Source: a candidate division TA06 bacterium (GTDB lineage Bacteria; Hydrothermota; DG-26; E44-bin18). Taken from it: a stretch of 36,450 nucleotides of DNA. The stretch covers positions 1 to 36,450 of the forward strand of contig SOJN01000110.1 in assembly GCA_004376575.1 (NCBI GenBank), given 5' to 3'. The notes beneath the pieces are model-generated. The model was not told the DNA's origin. It worked only from the letters and a program-made list of their open reading frames with translations, and did not search any database. The translations under genes and the position numbers were made by a program. Of this stretch, positions 24,823 to 33,033 are shown one piece after another (the first letter of the stretch is position 1; each line of letters opens with the position of its first letter).

Positions 24823-26091
24823 ATGCCTAAAGGACAGAAAGTTGTGCTTGTAATAGGTGTACTGGGTCTCTTCCTGACTGATGTAGGTTTGCTTGCCCAT
24901 GCAGAAGATATCCAGAAGAAACAGGAAAAAATCAACGTTAGACTCGTCTGGAAGAGGGCATATGCTGGTAAGCTCATTCCGGACCGCAAAACATTTCCCC
25001 CTCCAGAGATTCAGGCAGAGATAGAATCAGAAAGCACATCAGAGGTTGGGAGGCGGTTTCTGATAAACGCTCTGAGAGAGCAAGTAGCGAAACACGATCG
25101 GCTAGTCTTTTTTGAAAGTGGAAAGATAATGGATGTAAAGGAAGAAGGATATGGTTTCGTCTATTTCTCGCCCAATGGGGAATACATTGGTTTTGGGAGT
25201 GGAAAGAAGGGAATGACGGATGAGGAATTTGCCCAAGCAGATCCATTTGCCGGGTTGATGAGCCAGCTTGTTCTAATGACAAAGGAGGGCGAATTCTTAT
25301 GGAGGAAGACCTTGGTGCCGAATAGGGTTAACATGCTTGAGAGCGGAGAGGTAGCTCTGGCGCGCTGTGGTGAGTTTCCAGTATCACCATGTCCTCTCTC
25401 AAAGATATATGGTCGCAGAGGCGAGTTGATCCTTGATTTTAGGAACAAACAAAAATCCACTTTGATGGCCGATCCAAAAGAGAAACCAATATTCCCACAC
25501 TGGGAAAAAGCGACCAAGACCCTGTGGCTTTTTGCAGCCGAAGGCAAAGTGGTTCTAAGAACAAGCGCCAATGAGTTCAGTGATCCCTCAACTGTTTTCT
25601 ATACCGAAAGGGTAATTCTGTCCGATGATGGGGACTATGTATTTCTCTATGGGCGGAAGTCAGGACAGAGATCTCCTATACCAGGTATTCAGTTCTTGAT
25701 GGACAAGAAAGGTGAGATTATCCGCAAGTTCTCATTCGATCATCCTAAAGATTTTGACTTCTCACCTAATGGAGACTTCTTGGCTGTGATTGACAATGGG
25801 AAAAGTCTAGATTTTATTGAGTCTTCGACGGGAAGAACTCTGTGGCAAAACCCGAAGAAGAACAAAGGAAACCGTCTTTGGAGTGTAGCAGTCTCAGAAA
25901 ATGGAGAGTTTATACTGTTGAACGGCAGGTTGAGGGCCGAAAAGAAATGGAGCGGTTTGCTGCTGAGTAAGAAGGGCGAGATTATCTGGCGCGAGAGACT
26001 GGGCCTGGCAGACGTTTTCATTGCCCGTGATGGTTCCTTCTTTTTCATTGCGGCGGGAGATTCTCTTCATTGCTATGCAATTGACTATTAG
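24823..26091 (+). CDS. Secreted beta-propeller protein (copy 2)
   Basis: ATG at 24823 after AAAGAAAGGG; 422 aa. Signal peptide (VVLVIGVLGLFLTDVGLLAHA) and the stretch NVRLVWKRAYAGKLIPDRKT are nearly the same as in the 12465 protein; the blades diverge later. Blade motifs: VYFSPNGEYIGFGSGKKG, VILSDDGDYVFLYGRK, FLMDKKGEIIRKFSF, DFSPNGDFLAVIDNG and VAVSENGEFILLNG. It is a partner of the second beta-helix gene (94-base gap, identical to copy 1). Probably secreted and ligand-binding; function unknown. Confidence 0.87.
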   Translation: MPKGQKVVLVIGVLGLFLTDVGLLAHAEDIQKKQEKINVRLVWKRAYAGKLIPDRKTFPPPEIQAEIESESTSEVGRRFLINALREQVAKHDRLVFFESGKIMDVKEEGYGFVYFSPNGEYIGFGSGKKGMTDEEFAQADPFAGLMSQLVLMTKEGEFLWRKTLVPNRVNMLESGEVALARCGEFPVSPCPLSKIYGRRGELILDFRNKQKSTLMADPKEKPIFPHWEKATKTLWLFAAEGKVVLRTSANEFSDPSTVFYTERVILSDDGDYVFLYGRKSGQRSPIPGIQFLMDKKGEIIRKFSFDHPKDFDFSPNGDFLAVIDNGKSLDFIESSTGRTLWQNPKKNKGNRLWSVAVSENGEFILLNGRLRAEKKWSGLLLSKKGEIIWRERLGLADVFIARDGSFFFIAAGDSLHCYAIDY

Positions 26092-26120
26092 GGGTCAATG
26101 AACAATTCAGAATGGTTGAG

Positions 26121-26570
26121 ATTCTTCCTCGGTGCTTGAAAGTTTGACCCGACTACGTCCTCTTGACTCCGCCGGGCTTCGCATTTTTCAGGTTTCAGCC
26201 CAGTGCTGAAGCCAACAACGCACGCCAGCTCTTGTATGCTATCCACCTCCAGCTTACCAACTAGATCTGCGATCATAGATCTACGCTCTCAGATTAGTTG
26301 TGCCAGATTTGTGCCGAATCATCACCAATAGATGTCTCGACCACTGTTGGGAAAGAATTTGACAACCGTCCACGAATGTGGGGAGGTTCCTTTGACTGAA
26401 GCTGGCAGGAAAGCGCTATGCTCGAGATGGGCACATACCGTTTGATGTGGAAGGGAATGGAAAGCAGATATGGATGGGATATTGAGCCACTCTCAGAGGA
26501 AACGGAGAGAAACAGATAGGCTCTGCCCAAGTCTCAGGCACCATTCCTTGACCCTACTACAATCTCAATC
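26121..26570 (+). repeat. Composite repeat made of head, duplication tail and two other blocks
   Basis: Head TTCCTCGGTGCTTGAAAG, then 26150-26315 matches 13840-14030 (GGGCTTCGCATTTTTCAG ... AGATTAGTTGTGCC). Then comes the block with GAAAGAATTTGACAACCGTCC (26340-26400), as in the 17801 element, then 26444-26570, which matches 8011-8131. No gene was seen in the gap 26092-26597. Confidence 0.8.
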
Positions 26571-26597
26571 CTCTATTAGGTGAGCATCCATAGTCGC

Positions 26598-27470
26598 CTA
26601 CAGCTTTTCCGCGTATACCATCCGTTCGGGTAGCATTGACACAAGCTTCCGCCCAGTCGGCTTCACGTACCGTTCGGCAAGCTCCTCGTAGCCGAGGTGT
26701 TCCAGCACGCGCCAACCGTACACGCCGAGGAAGTCAGCCACATCTTCGGGATCAATGCCGAAGAACCAGATCTTGTCGTTCAGGAGCATCCTTTTGTAGA
26801 GGTACTCTTGCCCGTAGATGACTTTTCCATCTATGAAGTCCTTGCGAATGTACGTGAATGCAAGGCGACTGCCCGCCGGCGCCTTGGCCAGGAAATCGAA
26901 GGTCGTCTGGATGCCGGCCTCAGTCAGATATTGTGTGACCCCCTCCAAGATGAAGAAGGTTTTCGTGTCGTCCGCGTAGCCATGTGAAGCTAGCACAGAC
27001 CCCAGCTCTTCACGGTCAAAGTCAATCGGCACCAGGGTCACGTGAGCTGGGACCCCTCCGAGCACCTTTCTCAGTCTCGACCGCTTGGCATCGATATTCT
27101 CCGGCTGATCGACCTCCCAGACCGGGACTTTGGCCAGAGCCGGAAGCCGGTAAGCCTGAGTATCGAAACCAACCCCCAGGTTCACCACCGTCTCGGCTTG
27201 GCCGTCCACAGCGTCAGCCACTTTTTCATCGATGTAGCGCTTCCGGCACACGACCATCGCCCAGATACCGGGGGTTCTCCTCTCTGCTGCCCTGACCAAC
27301 CAGTCCCTGGTCCAGGAAAACCGCATCAGCCGGACGTAGGCCCTCATGCCTAAGGGCAGGATCCGATAGGCCAGGTCATCGTTGATGATGCGCGTGCCCT
27401 CAGGAAAGTATTGCTCGATGGCGACAATGGTCGTCGGGCCTGATCCCGTTTCGGCTGCTTTCTGCGCCAT
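26598..27470 (-). CDS. SAM-dependent methyltransferase, leucine carboxyl methyltransferase-like (TIGR00027 type)
   Basis: 290 aa; ATG at 27470 with TAGGAGTT upstream. Motif I is VVNLGVGFDTQAYRLP (around residue 95), followed by VPVWEVDQPENIDAKR. Later come FFILEGVTQYLTEAGIQ and SRLAFTYIRKDF, all typical of the PPM1/Tcmp/TIGR00027 group of O-methyltransferases acting on carboxyl groups of polyketides or unknown acids. The full length is normal for the group. It is a single gene between two repeat regions, on the minus strand; no biosynthetic cluster surrounds it, so the substrate is open. Confidence 0.87.
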   Translation of the reverse strand: MAQKAAETGSGPTTIVAIEQYFPEGTRIINDDLAYRILPLGMRAYVRLMRFSWTRDWLVRAAERRTPGIWAMVVCRKRYIDEKVADAVDGQAETVVNLGVGFDTQAYRLPALAKVPVWEVDQPENIDAKRSRLRKVLGGVPAHVTLVPIDFDREELGSVLASHGYADDTKTFFILEGVTQYLTEAGIQTTFDFLAKAPAGSRLAFTYIRKDFIDGKVIYGQEYLYKRMLLNDKIWFFGIDPEDVADFLGVYGWRVLEHLGYEELAERYVKPTGRKLVSMLPERMVYAEKL

Positions 27471-27509
27471 TCTAACTCCTACGTTGATTTGTTTGGTGTA
27501 TTAACCGCT

Positions 27510-27965
27510 AGGGACGGTGCATGACCCTCCGAATACTCCCTTCGGATTCCCTCAGAACAAGCTCAGGATTTTCAACCCTCCGACTCCACGAAGGATCTAC
27601 GACTTTCTGACAAAATCTGCCTGCAAAAAACCGATACTGTCTGAGATTCTGACTTGCCTTTCCTTCCCGTAGTTGAACTCTACCCAAAATCAACAGCGTT
27701 GTCAAGCACCGTGTGACGCACAGACGGGCTGTGCGAGATCTGTACCAAATCATCACGAATAGATGCCTCAATCACTGTTGCGAAAGAATTTGACAATCAC
27801 ACCCGAATGTGGGAGAATTCTTTTGAGTGAAATGACAAGGCGCGGAACCACGACACACTGCTGGAATCTGTCAGGATGTTCGACTAGAGAAGGATCACAC
27901 TCTGGGGATAAGCATTTGGACGTGATTGAAGCGGAGGTTTTGCCAAAATGCCAAGCACCGTCCCT
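27510..27965 (+). repeat. Element bounded by perfect AGGGACGGTGC inverted ends
   Basis: Starts AGGGACGGTGC (27510-27520) and ends GCACCGTCCCT (27955-27965), an exact 11-bp inverted repeat. The left half is specific to this copy (TCCGAATACTC... head fragments). The right half (27728-27965) matches 17841-18079. The right end is read through by the 27884-29128 gene and supplies its last 27 codons. Confidence 0.8.
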
Positions 27966-29128
27966 AAGCAGATTGAGCCTGATACAACGTACGGATCCGC
28001 GTTGTCAGAAAAATAATCGATGCCCCAAGACAAATCGAGGGGATTACTGTACCACCCGTTTTTGCCGTCTGAAAGGTGGACGTGGTTATCCGACGCGTTA
28101 TAGTCTGCTATCCACTCTCCGCAGTTGACCCACTCCCCGACAACGATACCTGGTCGCAGGTTCTCGACGTGGATGTACTCGTACTCACCGACCACCATGA
28201 GTTCACCACTAATCAAATCAACCCTGCCTGCTGACACAGGATGCACCCTATGATTAATATTTCCCTGGATGTCAATTCCACTGTGAAAACGCCAGGTAGT
28301 TCCTGTTTTGCGGAACTCACCAAAGGTTCCAGTGATATCGTGTTGCTCCGTATTGGGGTTGCACGGCCACGGGTACTTAGAAAATATAGGATAATCGTAG
28401 TAGACATATATGCTCCATTCGTCTATGTAGCCCACATCGTCTGGTGCTAGGTCTATTGCCCATAGACCCCACTCTTGATTTACATCGAGCCCATTGAACA
28501 CTGTAATGCCGGTTTCCCCCCCATAGAGCCAACCGGAGCCCATTTCTTGATTGTGGAGCCTGTATAAATAGGGATTAGTGACATTCTCATCCTCAAGCTC
28601 GATTATCAGATCGCTCCAACACGTATGATAAACTGAAAATGACACATCAATCTTAGTAATCTCAGGTTCGTAGGGTGCTTCCCATATGTCTATTGGACTG
28701 TAAACCCAGTCATCATCATCGGGAATATGGACATCTGTCGGGTTCCAATAATACCCAAAGTATTCATTACATGGGCTCCTGTGCTGAGGCGCGGGGAGCC
28801 CTGAAGGTACACGCCACTTGCCGCTAGTGTGAAGGGCTTGATCGATTACCGCTACGTCAAACCCGCCTTCTCGCAACGTCACAAGCTGTTGTTCGGGAAC
28901 CCGCCGCGACAGAACCCCTGGCCTCTCGCACTCCAGCCCCAGCGACGACAGCTCTGCAGCCTTCTCTGGGGAAGGCACGCGGATCTCCACATCGTAGACT
29001 CTTTCTTGTTTGACGTCGTATCCGGCGTTCATTGGCTCCGCAATGACATTGAACAGTCCGGTCCAACCAACCAAGGTGAGTAGGAGCAGAACCGCGACGC
29101 CCGTAGTGTACTGCCTTCGACCTGCCAT
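27884..29128 (-). CDS. P-domain plus M23-like secreted protein, C-terminus replaced by repeat
   Basis: 414 aa; ATG at 29128 with AGGAGGTGA. Signal peptide at 10-31. Residues 45-97 (VEIRVPSPEKAAELSSLGLE...GFDVAV) match the N-terminal part of the neighbouring 30558 protein. Residues about 157-245 are a proprotein-convertase P/Homo-B domain (ITKIDVSFSVYHTCWSDLII, GLWAIDLAPDDVGYIDEWSI). Residues about 253-385 are M23-like: FHSGIDI (H282, D286) and NHVHLSDGK (H349, H351). From residue 388 (LGTVLGILAK...) the sequence is encoded by the inverted end of the 27510-27965 element, so the original C-terminus is lost. A role in binding or cleaving wall peptides is possible; the metal ligands of M23 look mostly present. 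Confidence 0.82.
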   Translation of the reverse strand: MAGRRQYTTGVAVLLLLTLVGWTGLFNVIAEPMNAGYDVKQERVYDVEIRVPSPEKAAELSSLGLECERPGVLSRRVPEQQLVTLREGGFDVAVIDQALHTSGKWRVPSGLPAPQHRSPCNEYFGYYWNPTDVHIPDDDDWVYSPIDIWEAPYEPEITKIDVSFSVYHTCWSDLIIELEDENVTNPYLYRLHNQEMGSGWLYGGETGITVFNGLDVNQEWGLWAIDLAPDDVGYIDEWSIYVYYDYPIFSKYPWPCNPNTEQHDITGTFGEFRKTGTTWRFHSGIDIQGNINHRVHPVSAGRVDLISGELMVVGEYEYIHVENLRPGIVVGEWVNCGEWIADYNASDNHVHLSDGKNGWYSNPLDLSWGIDYFSDNADPYVVSGSICLGTVLGILAKPPLQSRPNAYPQSVILL

Positions 29129-29142
29129 GAGACTATCACCTC

Positions 29143-30558
29143 CTACCGTACTTGTCTATAGACATGTAGCCTGCCGCCCGCCGCCAAGGAGAATTCCTTG
29201 CCGTCCGCTGACAAGCTGATCTTTGCGAATTCAGTCGGCTTTATGTCCGCGAATTGGGCCTGCCAGAGCTTCCTGCCGTTGAAGTCAAGCAGGACTACCG
29301 ACCCGTGTTCGATGAGCCCCACAACACGCCCTTGTTCTGCCAGGTCGAAGTCTCTCAGGGCCGCGTTCGTATCGTAACGAAACATTTCCTCGCCGGAGGG
29401 CAGACTGAGCAGGACAACCCCCTCTCTGGGGTGGAGGAGAACAACATGTTCCTGCGTGAGTGAGAATTTGACCTGCGTGGGAGAGAACCCTTCCATTCTT
29501 CTGATCATTCCGCCCCTTGAGTCTAGAAGATAAGTCACTCGCTTGTCGCGGCCTTGCGCCCTGGCATCCGGTTCTCTGAAGGAGGAGACTGTGTATGAAC
29601 CATCTCTTGAAACTGATACACAGGAAGGTTGGGTTAGCTGGTCTTCGGGCATGAATCGCCAGAGCTCGTCTCCTTCCAAATTGTAGGCTACGACCTCATT
29701 CATAGCTATCGGGTCGCTTTCCTCCGTTCTGTGTCTGGCGACTTGGAGGAGTAGATACTCCCCGTCTTCGGAGATGTCAAGATTAGTTGATATCAGTGAC
29801 TCGTCATCTTCGCGGGCCTTCAGCCTCCGGATCAACTTTCCATCTCTCGCATGGAATGACAGCCACAGGTCGTCGAGTTCCTCAACCCCTACGGAATTCC
29901 CGACATCAGAGACGATCATCCAGCTTGAGAACCCTTCCCACAATGCGGGGACCTCGATCTCGCCCGTCTTCTGCCCAGATTTGTCAAAGACTTCCCACCT
30001 CCCTCGCGGTCCCTTACCGCGGTCCTTGCCAGGCCGAAACAATCCGACGTACTCTGAATGTTTTGAAACAATTGCCCCCGCCAAGTCCGGTTGAACGGCA
30101 GACACAGCCAAGGCACGATCGAAGAACCAAGTCTCAGCTACGAGCTTCTTCCCAGTGCTAGACTCCTTCCGAAACCTGCCCAATACGGGTCTGGCTGCCT
30201 CAGTCTCGGTCTTTCGTCCCATGTAGACATCCCAGATGCCCTCGTCCAAAGTAGCCTTCTCCACGATCCCGAAGCTGGTCAGTCGCAGGTCATATCCTCT
30301 ACTTTCCAGTTTGGAGAGCAACTGCTCGGATATCCAGACTACCAGCGAACCCGGCCCCTTGCACTTAATCCCAAGTGAGCACAGTTCACGGGCTTTCTCG
30401 GATGAAGGCACGTAGACACTCACACAAAGGGGCCCCTTCTCAGGCAACTCCCTTCCTGTTTTCCCGCTCTTCGGCGGGGCACCAGGTGTTCCGTAGATTG
30501 CCCCGCAAAGGCTGACCAGAACCGCGATGCAGACAAAACAACGCCCAAGCCCTTTCAT
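29143..30558 (-). CDS. Secreted beta-propeller with prodomain-like N-terminal domain
   Basis: ATG at 30558 follows GAGGAGGT; 471 aa. The frame is open upstream without a ribosome site. Signal peptide at 1-24 (FVCIAVLVSLCGAIYG). Residues about 44-95 (VSVYVPSSEKARELCSLGIK ... SRGYDLRL) form a small domain shared with the downstream P-domain protein; it resembles the alpha/beta prodomains before secreted M14 or S8 peptidases. The rest is a propeller with blades LDISEDGEYLLLQVARH, VSVSRDGSYTVSS, YLLDSRGGMIRRMEGF and ISLSADGKEFSLAAGG, paralogous to 8536, 12465 and 24823. It is 14 bases from the next gene, so one operon. No active-site residues were recognised. Confidence 0.86.
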   Translation of the reverse strand: MKGLGRCFVCIAVLVSLCGAIYGTPGAPPKSGKTGRELPEKGPLCVSVYVPSSEKARELCSLGIKCKGPGSLVVWISEQLLSKLESRGYDLRLTSFGIVEKATLDEGIWDVYMGRKTETEAARPVLGRFRKESSTGKKLVAETWFFDRALAVSAVQPDLAGAIVSKHSEYVGLFRPGKDRGKGPRGRWEVFDKSGQKTGEIEVPALWEGFSSWMIVSDVGNSVGVEELDDLWLSFHARDGKLIRRLKAREDDESLISTNLDISEDGEYLLLQVARHRTEESDPIAMNEVVAYNLEGDELWRFMPEDQLTQPSCVSVSRDGSYTVSSFREPDARAQGRDKRVTYLLDSRGGMIRRMEGFSPTQVKFSLTQEHVVLLHPREGVVLLSLPSGEEMFRYDTNAALRDFDLAEQGRVVGLIEHGSVVLLDFNGRKLWQAQFADIKPTEFAKISLSADGKEFSLAAGGRLHVYRQVR

Positions 30559-30793
30559 CGTTCGCCAACCTCCTCTTTGAGTGTTCCCATCCGACGACAA
30601 GTACTTCTGAATTCCAACTTGGAAGCGACGTGTCGTCCAAATACGCCGAGGTGGAAGAGTACGACGCCATGTCGTCATTCCTCCCCTGACCTGCGCTGCG
30701 TCCTTGCCGCATCGGAGCAGAGCCGTCATGCCAGTCTCACTTAATCAGTATCGCCTTTCTTGTGAGCTCCGAGCAACTACTTGAGGAAACCCT

Positions 30794-31167
30794 AGGGACG
30801 GTGCTTGGCATTTTGGCATTTTGCCCTCAAAGATAATACTCTTGTTACTTCCTATGAATGATTATATCCCATCCCAAGGCCAGAAAACACGAAAATCGAA
30901 GATCGAAAATAGAACCAATAACCAACCTACGAAGGCGAAAATCGAAAATCGTCGGAGATCCTGAGCAAGGTCGAAGGGAAAATCGACACACACGAAATCA
31001 CGAAACCCCTTACCCATGTCCTTTTTCCACATCTGCTCATCTGTTCATGTGCTCAATTGAGCATATGAGGATGTGAGCGAATGAGCGCAGCTCTGATGTG
31101 TTGATATGTTGACAATTGTGCACATGTCGACGGGTCAGCTAGTGGGTTGGGGGGCTGTCCCCATGCC
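30794..31167 (+). repeat. Composite intergenic repeat, copy 8 (complete)
   Basis: Head AGGGACGGTGCTTGGCATTT (30794-30813), whose first 25 bases match the reversed right end of the 17801 element with a single mismatch; CTCAAAGATAATACTCTTG block; GAAGATCGAAAATAGAACC block shared with 9870-9920; CACGAAATCACGAAACCCC block; CATATG octamers; TGTTGATATGTTGACAATTG block; tail GGGGGGCTGTCCCCATGCC. It lacks the 52-bp insert present in copies 6 and 7. Confidence 0.85.
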
Positions 31168-31260
31168 CGCTCCTTTCTTGGGTTAGTAGTCTACCGGATG
31201 TTGATCAGTTCCATCCGGCCTTATCAACCAAAGTTTACCATCTCTTCCGTCTGAAGATTC

Positions 31261-31460
31261 TTCCTCGGTGCTTGACAGTTTGACATTTGTTGTGCCTGAA
31301 AGATGTACGCCGGATTCGCGCCAAATCATCACGAACAGATACCTCGATCACTGTTGTGAAAGAATTTGACAACCCTTGGTGGATGTGGAAGCATTCTTTT
31401 GAAGGAGACGACCGCGGTGCAATGGTAAGGCATCGGCCCGAGATGCGATGCAAGAATCTC
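31261..31460 (+). repeat. Repeat block with conserved TTGACA, upstream of the SIR2 gene
   Basis: Head TTCCTCGGTGCTTGACAG and interior CCAAATCATCACGAACAGAT...GTGAAAGAATTTGACAACCC match the first half of the 17801 and 27510 elements; similarity fades after about 31420. Confidence 0.75.
31366..31394 (+). promoter_or_regulatory. Candidate promoter of the SIR2-like gene, inside the repeat
   Basis: TTGACA (31366-31371), 17-base spacer, AAGCAT (31389-31394). The -35 is perfect and the -10 is weak. The same arrangement (TTGACA-17-AAGAAT) occurs in the sister copies at 17906 and 32902, and the SIR2 gene starts 137 bases downstream. Confidence 0.4.
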
Positions 31461-31530
31461 TCAACATATTCGATTATCAAGCTCAGTATGCTCCACGCTG
31501 GATGCCCAGATACTGGGAGGGACCCCTCAG

Positions 31531-32766
31531 ATGCTAACCGGCCTACTCATGGGTGCGGGGGCCTCATATGAACTCGGGATGCCACTGGTATGGGACCTCA
31601 CTGCTCAGCTACGACAATGGTTGACACCCGAGAAGCTTTGGCAACTCAATGTGTCGTGGCGGTCGCGTGGCGGGGGATATCCCGACCGCATAATAGCAGA
31701 TTTTGTGCCGCTTCTTGTCAGACCAGACCTCCACTACGAGAGTCTACTGGGCCATCTGGAGACACAGTATCGCCGGGCATCGCACTTACGACAGCATTAT
31801 CACAGCCTGTATCAGTGGCTGGTTGACATAGTCTATCATATCCTTTACCTCAGACATATCAGGGGGGAACCGGTCATTCTCGCAGCGATGCGTTTCTTCG
31901 ACGGACTGGCCGGTCTTGCGGAGCAGAGCAAGCCATTATGGGTCTTCTCACTCAACCATGACGTTCTCATCGAATGCATTGCTGTCCGTCACGGCATACA
32001 CGTATGTTCGGGCTTTCAGGATGGTATCATTGAATTGCCGCGGCGAGACCGCGCCGGCACAGAGGTTGGGCGCCTGAGAGCCGAGGTCATGACGGGTAGC
32101 CGATTTGAAAAGACTGGGCTCTTGTTTCTACGGCGTGGCAGTCCGGGTATCAACCTCTTGAAGATTCACGGCTCGCTCGATGTATTCGCGTTCAAAGACG
32201 GCAAAGACCTCTTAAAACTGCTTCCCATGGATTCGAGCGTCGAGGGGGTGATTGCATCCTTGCGCGCAGCCAACGAAGAGCTGCTTTATGTGGACTCGGC
32301 CCGTCCAAATGAGCCCGTAAAGGTGACGAATGAAATCGCGTACGCGGACGACTCTGGCGAAATGCAGTTTCTACGTCGGTCGCTGCTTGCAGGCATGTTC
32401 AAGTTCGATCGCAGTGCTAGTCAAGTGTTACCCATCCGGCTACTGGACTCTTTTCGTACAAACGTCAACCATGTTACGCACTTGGCCTGCGTCGGATATG
32501 GCTTCGGAGACATCCATATCAATCAAATCCTCCGTGGTTGGCTGGAATTCACTGCGCAACGGCGGCTTGAAATAGTAGCCCCAGGCGCCAAGGATATCCC
32601 TCAATGTCTCCTTCATCTGGCGCCCCAGGTAATGCTCACAAGCTCAACTACGACGGACTACCTCGCACAATTTGCTGCCACACCGCTCTCGGAGGAAGAA
32701 AGAATAGCCAAGGATTCCTGGAACTTGTTGAGGGAGGCCCAACGTAAGGACAAGGGCTATGCGTGA
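31531..32766 (+). CDS. SIR2-like NAD-binding protein (putative defence NADase)
   Basis: ATG at 31531 with GGGAGGG upstream; 411 aa, no signal peptide. SIR2-fold landmarks are in order: MGAGAS (residues 7-12) with GMPLVWDL as the NAD-binding loop; FSLNHDVLIE (139-148), the counterpart of TTNYDxLLE, with N142 and D144; KIHGSLD (211-217) with the expected catalytic His 213; and VGYGFGDIHINQIL (321-334). This set fits the bacterial SIR2-like family (SIR2_2 type) whose members degrade NAD+ on phage infection in systems such as Thoeris, DSR and pAgo-SIR2. No second domain is obvious beyond ~380. The next gene on the same strand is a PD-(D/E)XK-like nuclease. A defence role is inference from family and context. 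Confidence 0.84.
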   Translation: MLTGLLMGAGASYELGMPLVWDLTAQLRQWLTPEKLWQLNVSWRSRGGGYPDRIIADFVPLLVRPDLHYESLLGHLETQYRRASHLRQHYHSLYQWLVDIVYHILYLRHIRGEPVILAAMRFFDGLAGLAEQSKPLWVFSLNHDVLIECIAVRHGIHVCSGFQDGIIELPRRDRAGTEVGRLRAEVMTGSRFEKTGLLFLRRGSPGINLLKIHGSLDVFAFKDGKDLLKLLPMDSSVEGVIASLRAANEELLYVDSARPNEPVKVTNEIAYADDSGEMQFLRRSLLAGMFKFDRSASQVLPIRLLDSFRTNVNHVTHLACVGYGFGDIHINQILRGWLEFTAQRRLEIVAPGAKDIPQCLLHLAPQVMLTSSTTTDYLAQFAATPLSEEERIAKDSWNLLREAQRKDKGYA

Positions 32767-32858
32767 TTGTGACACGAGAGGTAGGCGGTGCACAAGGACA
32801 GGGTCTCTACGCTGAAGATCGTAGATCGACGACTGAGCATTCAACACTTCATTCTCCG

Positions 32859-33003
32859 TTGGTTCTCGGGTCTCTGGGCTCGATCACTGCTGCGAAAGAA
32901 TTTGACAACCGTCCGCGAATGTGGAAGAATTCTCTTGACCGAAGTGGCAAGACACGGAATCAACATAGACTTCGGGAATCCGTCAAGATATCAGATCAAG
33001 TAG
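32859..33003 (+). repeat. TTGACA-containing repeat block between the SIR2 and nuclease genes
   Basis: CTCGATCACTGCTGCGAAAGAATTTGACAACC...GTGGAAGAATTCTCTTGACCG matches the interior of the 17801 and 27510 elements and the copies at 31345 and 33873. Neither terminal inverted repeat is evident here. Confidence 0.75.
32902..32930 (+). promoter_or_regulatory. Candidate promoter of the nuclease-like gene, inside the repeat
   Basis: TTGACA (32902-32907), 17-base spacer, AAGAAT (32925-32930), 104 bases before the start codon. The hexamers and spacing are conserved in several dispersed copies of this block. Confidence 0.45.
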
Positions 33004-33033
33004 ATTAGCATACATTGGGTTGGCCCAAGGAAG

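Larger units (their letters stand above)
30559..31530. other. Longest gene-free gap; repeats in its right two-thirds
   Basis: 30559-30790 shows no gene I can support (open minus-strand codons only). From 30794 a complete composite repeat runs to about 31167. A second repeat head starts at 31261 and leads into the TTGACA block before the SIR2 gene. Confidence 0.6.

Noticed and set aside
26636-27353. Several plus-strand frames of 60-103 codons
   Set aside because: They are the complement of the methyltransferase gene, have no ribosome sites and have compositions typical of antisense reading.
7504-31167. CRISPR array or integron attC sites
   Set aside because: The repeats are long, spaced by kilobases and lack unique spacers, so they are not CRISPR. 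No GTTRRRY/RYYYAAC attC pairs with an integrase gene were seen, so a true integron is not supported.
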